DNA of 64,000 nt from Parafrankia elaeagni (GTDB lineage: Bacteria; Actinomycetota; Actinomycetes; Frankiales; Frankiaceae), in assembly GCF_000374165.1 (NCBI RefSeq), contig NZ_KB893750.1, forward strand, positions 171,819 to 235,818. The letters run 5' to 3'. Shown here piece after piece: positions 60,176-64,000 of this stretch. Positions within the stretch are counted from its first letter, which is position 1. The number at the start of each line of letters is the position of its first letter. Position numbers and translations under genes: made by a program. Below the pieces are notes generated by a model. The model was not told the DNA's origin and searched no databases. It saw only the letters and a list, made by a program, of their open reading frames with translations.

Positions 60176-60578
60176 GTGGCTCGCCCGCGCCGGCGACTCG
60201 ATCGGGCGTGCCTGCCCGGTGGGAACGGCCATCGACTGGCGTGACCCGTCCACCCGGAGCGGGCGGTCTGGGCCCGGCGCGGCGAGGTGCTCGCCGACCA
60301 GCCGTCCCGGCTGCCGAGCCTGCCCCCAGAGGATGACGCGGCGGCTCTTCCCGTCCAGCCGCTGGGCAGCGCGCGGGCCGTCGGGGCGTACCTGGCCCGC
60401 AAGGCCGCTGACCGTGATGACCCAGGACGCCCGGATCGTCGATCACCTGCTGAACGAGCCGACCATCCGGAACCTCTACCTGGGCGATCACCCGACCGTC
60501 TGGATGGCCGCCGGTGTCCCGCACGACGGTTACCTCGCGGACTTCCTCATGGAGAACAAGGCCCTTGTCCGGGACTGA
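59952..60578 (+). pseudogene. aldehyde dehydrogenase remnant with deletions and frameshifts
   Basis: Three pieces of one aldehyde dehydrogenase-like protein lie in different frames. Piece 1 (59952-60262): PPLFVHRTIARMRAAASPPA to AIDWRDPSTRSG. Piece 2 (60263-60415, another frame): AVWARRGEVLAD, then LPSLPPEDDAAALPVQPLGS and ARAVGAYLARKAA. Piece 3 (60408-60578, first frame): LTVMTQDARIVDHLLNEPTI, YLGDHPTVWMAAGVPHDGYL and ADFLMENKALVRD. The central catalytic region, several hundred residues in a normal aldehyde dehydrogenase, is missing at the piece 2 junctions, as is the N-terminus. It overlaps the tail of the YidD-like frame. Confidence 0.75.
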
Positions 60579-60711
60579 CCGCGAACCGGTGCCGGGCGCC
60601 GGGCGCCGGACCGCGGGCTTCGGGAGCTCCGCGGTCCGACGCCCTGGGCAGGGCCCGGTGACCAGCACAAGGATGATCAGTGCCAGGCCCCGGCCCCTGC
60701 GCCGGCCGTCA

Positions 60712-60984
60712 TCACCTGCTGCAGACCCAGACGGTCCGCGGCGGAACCCAGCGCCGATGGCCGTGTGCCCAGACCCAGTGGCCATTCACGTGGCGCCAGT
60801 AGCAGTGACGCCTACCGTGGTCTCCCCCGCCGCGGTCTTTCTCGCCGGAATGCGTCCCACCGTGGTAGGTGCCGCCGGCGACATCGCCCCGTGGCGGTGC
60901 GGCCTGCGCGGGAGCCGCCCCCAGTACCGTGCCCAGTGCGGCAGCGGCGATCAGCAACGGAAACGTCTTCTTTCGGTACGCCAT
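60712..60984 (-). CDS. small secreted His/Trp-rich protein
   Basis: A 90-residue precursor with a clear signal peptide (MAYRKKTFPLLIAAAALGTV, cleavage likely after AQA). The mature part of about 60 residues is rich in His, Gly, Arg and Trp: GGTYHGGTHSGEKDRGG and CYWRHVNGHWVWAHGHRRWV, ending WVCSR. The H-W-x-W and G-H-x-x-W spacing recalls Y-x-W-x-x-G-x-W repeat proteins. The two cysteines may form one disulfide. The ATG follows GGGGGGAGC. Metal binding by the histidines is possible but unproven. Confidence 0.75.
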   Translation of the reverse strand: MAYRKKTFPLLIAAAALGTVLGAAPAQAAPPRGDVAGGTYHGGTHSGEKDRGGGDHGRRHCYWRHVNGHWVWAHGHRRWVPPRTVWVCSR

Positions 60985-61087
60985 ATCTGCTCCCCCCGGC
61001 GCACTGCGTAAACGCAGGACGCCAACTTCGTCGAGGAAGTTCCGGCCGTGGTGCAGACCTGGAATACCCGCGCCGGCCGGGATGCAA

Positions 61088-61492
61088 TCAGGTCGAGATT
61101 GTTCGAGCCTGCATCCCCTCCGCGCCCGCGTCGATTCCCCAGCTGATGATCCGGCGCGGACGAATACGAATGACCTCCGGGCTCAGGTGTCCGGCCGGTG
61201 GATCCTCGCCGGTAACGGCGGCAGCCTCTCCACGTATCTCGATACCGCGCACCCGCCACGGGTTCACGGAGAAGATATCGTCAATCACGAGGGAGACCTC
61301 CCGAGTGGCCGCCACATTCCGGAACTTGCGGGTGGTGCCCAGGTTGTACCCGTGAATGTCAATGGTGTCGGTGGCGGTGTTGTGTCGGAATGCTACCGGA
61401 CTGTTCTGGGGTGTACCGCCCGGCGTGACGGTGGCCAGTCTGCCGAGGCGCTGGCCGGCGAGGTACTCGAGTTCCGCGGCGGTGAAGACCAT
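61088..61492 (-). CDS. PPOX-class F420-dependent oxidoreductase
   Basis: A 134-residue split-barrel protein: FTAAELEYLAGQRLGRLATV, TPGGTPQNSPVAFRHNTATD, KFRNVAATREVSLVIDDIFS, and RVRGIEIRGEAAAVTGEDPP. This matches small deazaflavin (F420)-dependent oxidoreductases of the PPOX class common in actinobacteria (Rv2061c-like). The substrate is unknown. It diverges from the AHSA1-ArsR operon 132 bp away. Confidence 0.9.
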   Translation of the reverse strand: MVFTAAELEYLAGQRLGRLATVTPGGTPQNSPVAFRHNTATDTIDIHGYNLGTTRKFRNVAATREVSLVIDDIFSVNPWRVRGIEIRGEAAAVTGEDPPAGHLSPEVIRIRPRRIISWGIDAGAEGMQARTIST

Positions 61493-61593
61493 GCCTCCGG
61501 ATCCTGCGACCTCAACCTCGCTTCAGGTCAAGGAGGTGCCCCGGGCCAGCCCCGGAGTTCGGGCGGCGCGCCTCAGTCAAGCCCGGTCCTTGC

Positions 61594-61615
61594 AATATAG
61601 GTGTGTGCTTATATT
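61594..61615. promoter_or_regulatory. candidate ArsR operator / promoter
   Basis: AATATA and TATATT, perfect complements, are spaced by 10 bp with internal G...C symmetry. AT-rich 22-bp inverted repeats of this spacing are typical ArsR/SmtB sites. It ends 9 bp before the AHSA1 start codon, so it overlaps a probable -10 (TATATT) of a nearly leaderless mRNA. Confidence 0.6.
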
Positions 61616-61624
61616 CTGCCCGCT

Positions 61625-62278
61625 ATGAGCATGGATCCCGTGATCGCAGCCGGCCTGGTGACCCGTGAGGTCCGCCGGGGCACCCGTGACGGGGCGCCGA
61701 CCAGGACCGTCGTCGCGCACCGCAGCTATCCGACCAGCCAGTCCGATCTCTGGGACGCGCTGACCAGCCCCGACCGCATCCCACGCTGGTTTCTGCCGGT
61801 CAGCGGCGATCTCGAGGTCGGCGGCCGGTACCAGCTCGAGGGCAACGCGGGCGGGGTGGTCGAGCGCTGCGAGCCGCCGGACTCGTTCGCGGTGACCTGG
61901 GAGTTCGGGGAGATGGTGTCCTGGCTGCGGATCTCGCTGACGCCGGCGACCACCGGCGGCACCACCACCCTCGAGCTTGTCCACGAGGCGCCCTTCGACC
62001 CCGGCATGTGGGGGCAGTTCGGCCCGGGCGCTGTCGGTGTCGGCTGGGATCTCGGCCTGCTGGGGCTCGGCCTGTACCTCGACAGCGGCAAGCCGGTCGA
62101 CCCGGAGATCATGGCGTCGTTCCACACCTCACCCGACGGTGCCGCGTACATCCAGCGGTCGGCGGCGGGCTGGGCCGACGCCGCGGTGGGCAGCGGCGAT
62201 GATCCAGAGCCGGCGCGGGAGGCCGCAGCGCGCACGATAGCCTTTTACACGACCACCCCCGAGGACGCCGGGAGCTGA
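61625..62278 (+). CDS. SRPBCC/AHSA1 domain protein
   Basis: A 217-residue START-like protein of the Aha1 C-terminal (SRPBCC) family: TRTVVAHRSYPTSQSDLWDA, LTSPDRIPRWFLPVSGDLEV and GGRYQLEGNAGGVVERCEPP. These small hydrophobic-pocket proteins are often paired with an ArsR regulator, as here; the ligand is unknown. The ATG at 61625 lies only 10 bp after an AT-rich -10-like sequence, suggesting a short or absent leader. Its stop is followed directly by the ArsR start. Confidence 0.9.
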   Translation: MSMDPVIAAGLVTREVRRGTRDGAPTRTVVAHRSYPTSQSDLWDALTSPDRIPRWFLPVSGDLEVGGRYQLEGNAGGVVERCEPPDSFAVTWEFGEMVSWLRISLTPATTGGTTTLELVHEAPFDPGMWGQFGPGAVGVGWDLGLLGLGLYLDSGKPVDPEIMASFHTSPDGAAYIQRSAAGWADAAVGSGDDPEPAREAAARTIAFYTTTPEDAGS

Positions 62279-62731
62279 ATGAACGGCCTCTTCGAGGCCC
62301 TCGGTGAGCCGACCCGCCGGCAGATCCTCGAGCTGCTGGCCGGCGGCGAGCAGCCGGCGGGCGTTCTCGTCGAGGCGCTGCGCACCCGCGGGCCGATCTC
62401 CCAGCCCGCCGTCTCACAGCACCTGCGGGTACTGCGCACAGCGGGGCTGGTGACCGTGCGGGCCGAAGGCGCCCGCCGGTACTACGCGCTGGACGAGTCC
62501 GGCCTGCGGGCCGCCCAGGGGTGGCTGGCCGGGCTCGTCGACCCGCTGGGCGCGTTCGCCCAGCCGCTCGACGCGCTGGCGACCGAGATCGCCCGTGGTC
62601 GCCGCTCACGCCGCGAGGCCACGCTCGCGCCCACCCCGGTGGGCCAGCACCGGCCCGCCGACCCCGACCCCGCTCCCGGCCTCGGCACCGGCACCGGCAC
62701 CGAGCGTGGGCGCGAGCGGTTCGGCGCCTGA
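62279..62731 (+). CDS. ArsR-family transcriptional regulator
   Basis: A 150-residue winged-helix regulator: FEALGEPTRRQILELLAGGE, PISQPAVSQHLRVLRTAGLV (recognition helix) and VRAEGARRYYALDESGLRAA. No metal-binding cysteine pair is seen, so it is probably not a metal sensor. The last 45 residues are disordered. It starts at the base after the AHSA1 stop. The inverted repeat upstream of the operon is its probable binding site. Confidence 0.92.
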   Translation: MNGLFEALGEPTRRQILELLAGGEQPAGVLVEALRTRGPISQPAVSQHLRVLRTAGLVTVRAEGARRYYALDESGLRAAQGWLAGLVDPLGAFAQPLDALATEIARGRRSRREATLAPTPVGQHRPADPDPAPGLGTGTGTERGRERFGA

Positions 62732-62774
62732 GCCCCGTGCTGGTCGTGCTGGCCGAGCCCGCGGGACCCGCCGA

Positions 62775-63683
62775 TCAGTCGTCGTCCTCCGGGGCGAAGC
62801 CGGCCAGCGCCGTCACCGACGGGATCAGGTAGTAGGCACCGCTGACCGGCGTCGTGTACCGGGTCAGCTCGTCGCGCAGTCCGTCCTCGGTGGCGCCGGC
62901 CATCCGGCGGAGCATGAGGTCCAGCGTCCGCTGTTCGTGGCTGAAACCGACGAACATCGTGCCGTGCTCGGTGACCGTGCCGTAGGCGGTGTTCCGGCGG
63001 AAGATCTTCAGTTCCTCGCCGTCCTCCTCGACGACCGTGCGCGAGACGTGCGAGGTCGGCGGCATGGCGGCCTCGTCGAGCTCGACGCTGTCGGCCTTCG
63101 TGCGGCCGATCACCCGCTCCTGCTCCTCGACCGGCAGGATCTGGAAGGCGTCGGAGTCGTGCCGCCACCGCTGGAACAGCAGCACGCTGCTGCCCGCGCC
63201 CGGCCCGTCCGCGACCACGGCGACACCGGGCGCGACCAGCAGGGACGGGTTCTCCGTCCCGTCGATGAAGCCGGTCAGGTCACGATCGTGCTCGTACACC
63301 CAGCCGGTGACCTCGCTGGCCACCGCCGCGATACCGCCGAGCGCCGCGATGACGTTACGGCTGTTGTTGAAGACGGCGGTGCGGTCGCTGCCCGCGACCC
63401 ACGCCCAGGCGTCGCGCTGCGTCGCCGGCATCTGGAAGCCGTCGACGCCGACGATCGGCTCGGTGAAGCCACGGACGCCGGACGGGGCGTGGTCCGGTGC
63501 GACCTGCGCCCACAGCTCCGGCCGGAACCCGACGACGAGGTTCACCCCGCCGCCGGTCGACAGCGGGCCGGTCAGGCCGGCGACCGCCTTGACCAGGTCG
63601 GTGGGGGAGGCCCCGTCCTGGAGCGAGAACTCCAGGTAGCAGTGCTCCGGAGCACCCAGCCCGAAAATCCCCGGTTGCGTCAC
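62775..63683 (-). CDS. Dyp-type heme peroxidase
   Basis: A 302-residue dye-decolorising peroxidase. The distal heme motif is LTGFIDGTENPSLL (GxxDG with catalytic aspartate); SSVLLFQRWRHDSDAFQIL and GTMFVGFSHEQRTLDLMLRR follow, with the heme-ligand histidine region between. It uses H2O2 to oxidise dyes or other compounds. The GTG start at 63683 follows AGGGCAGG. No C-terminal encapsulin cargo peptide and no encapsulin gene are seen, and there is no Tat signal. Confidence 0.92.
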   Translation of the reverse strand: MTQPGIFGLGAPEHCYLEFSLQDGASPTDLVKAVAGLTGPLSTGGGVNLVVGFRPELWAQVAPDHAPSGVRGFTEPIVGVDGFQMPATQRDAWAWVAGSDRTAVFNNSRNVIAALGGIAAVASEVTGWVYEHDRDLTGFIDGTENPSLLVAPGVAVVADGPGAGSSVLLFQRWRHDSDAFQILPVEEQERVIGRTKADSVELDEAAMPPTSHVSRTVVEEDGEELKIFRRNTAYGTVTEHGTMFVGFSHEQRTLDLMLRRMAGATEDGLRDELTRYTTPVSGAYYLIPSVTALAGFAPEDDD

Positions 63684-64000
63684 CCGACCTGCCCTTCATA
63701 CCAGCGACAACGATCACCTGCCTACGCGCGCTTTCTGACGCTACCTAATGATCAGGATTCGGGGTTGCCCGCTCGGATGAGGGCGGCTCCTCCTCGGCGA
63801 GGTCAGCGACCGGCTGATCTCGCCGGGCTGGCTGGTCGTGGTCTGGTTCCCGTGGTTCGCCCCCGGCGATCTGACGCTGTGTCTTGTTTCTCGCCGCGCG
63901 GTCGAGTGCTGCGTTCGCGTGCCTAAAGGGCCACCTGTGTCCGTCCTGCCCGGAGCCTTGACGGATCGAGAGGGCGAGCGTTCCGCAACCCCTCGCCGGT
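63684..64000. other. 317-bp right-edge region
   Basis: Upstream of the leftward peroxidase gene. I see no supported gene, repeat or site other than the probable promoter near 63690-63760. Confidence 0.35.

Noticed and set aside
62775-63683. DyP peroxidase as an encapsulin cargo
   Set aside because: The C-terminus (TALAGFAPEDDD) lacks the usual cargo-loading peptide and no encapsulin shell gene is in the window.
1-64000. CRISPR arrays, tRNA or rRNA genes, insertion sequences
   Set aside because: No regularly spaced direct repeats with unique spacers, no tRNA-like T-loop with matching acceptor stem, and no transposase-like protein were seen by eye. All repeats found are short head-to-tail arrays.

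Overview
The window is 64 kb of very GC-rich DNA (third codon positions are almost all G or C) from an actinomycete chromosome. The gene mix suggests Frankiaceae or a close relative: an FxsT-type NB-ARC/TPR protein, F420-dependent PPOX oxidoreductase, MMPL exporter, a CysD/CysNC sulfate activation operon, several SDR/TetR pairs, and many short tandem repeats. This placement is inference; no 16S gene or other marker is present. I found no rRNA, tRNA, CRISPR array, phage block or intact insertion sequence. About 50 protein genes are supported, mostly in short operons on both strands.

Layout. 0-1 kb: leftward flavin reductase and the start of an FMN reductase. 1.3-4.4 kb: a tightly coupled FkbH-like / acyl carrier protein / hexapeptide acyltransferase trio, likely a small glyceryl-ACP pathway. 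4.6-9.3 kb: an MMPL exporter divergent from a NarL-type two-component system. 9.5-14 kb: a TPR protein and the cbs-metB transsulfuration pair. 14-17 kb: an unusual fusion of an Hsp70-like ATPase, one membrane helix and a PstS-like extracellular domain, then YccF. 17.8-22.2 kb: a PAS-GGDEF-EAL protein and an alkA/ogt DNA alkylation repair operon. 22.3-28 kb: a protein with an HTH-like domain, a lipoprotein serine hydrolase, an acyl-CoA dehydrogenase, a 48-residue lipoprotein and a small membrane protein. 28.2-37.6 kb: a heterodimeric ABC exporter, a class II lysyl-tRNA synthetase, an SDR, an MFS pump, an S4 protein and a HIT protein. 38-47.4 kb: a membrane glycosyltransferase, a secreted protein, an acyl-CoA ligase, the NB-ARC/TPR protein and a sirtuin. 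47.5-55.1 kb: two TetR regulators, three SDRs and cysD-cysNC. 55.2-58.7 kb: a TelA / unknown / TerD stress operon. 58.7-64 kb: a thioesterase, a YidD-like gene running into a decayed aldehyde dehydrogenase, small secreted and F420 proteins, an AHSA1-ArsR operon and a DyP peroxidase.

Themes. Sulfur metabolism appears twice (sulfate activation by cysDNC; transsulfuration by cbs-metB). Lipid or CoA chemistry recurs (acyl-CoA dehydrogenase, acyl-CoA ligase, thioesterase, SDRs with TetR control). The most unusual items are the Hsp70-PstS fusion, the FkbH trio, the loss of the Walker A lysine in the NB-ARC protein, tandem repeats placed on or just after stop codons at seven genes, a switch from G-ending to C-ending codons along cysDNC, and a perfect 11-bp inverted repeat beside a tetR/SDR pair whose sequence blocks reappear in a tandem repeat on the other side of tetR.
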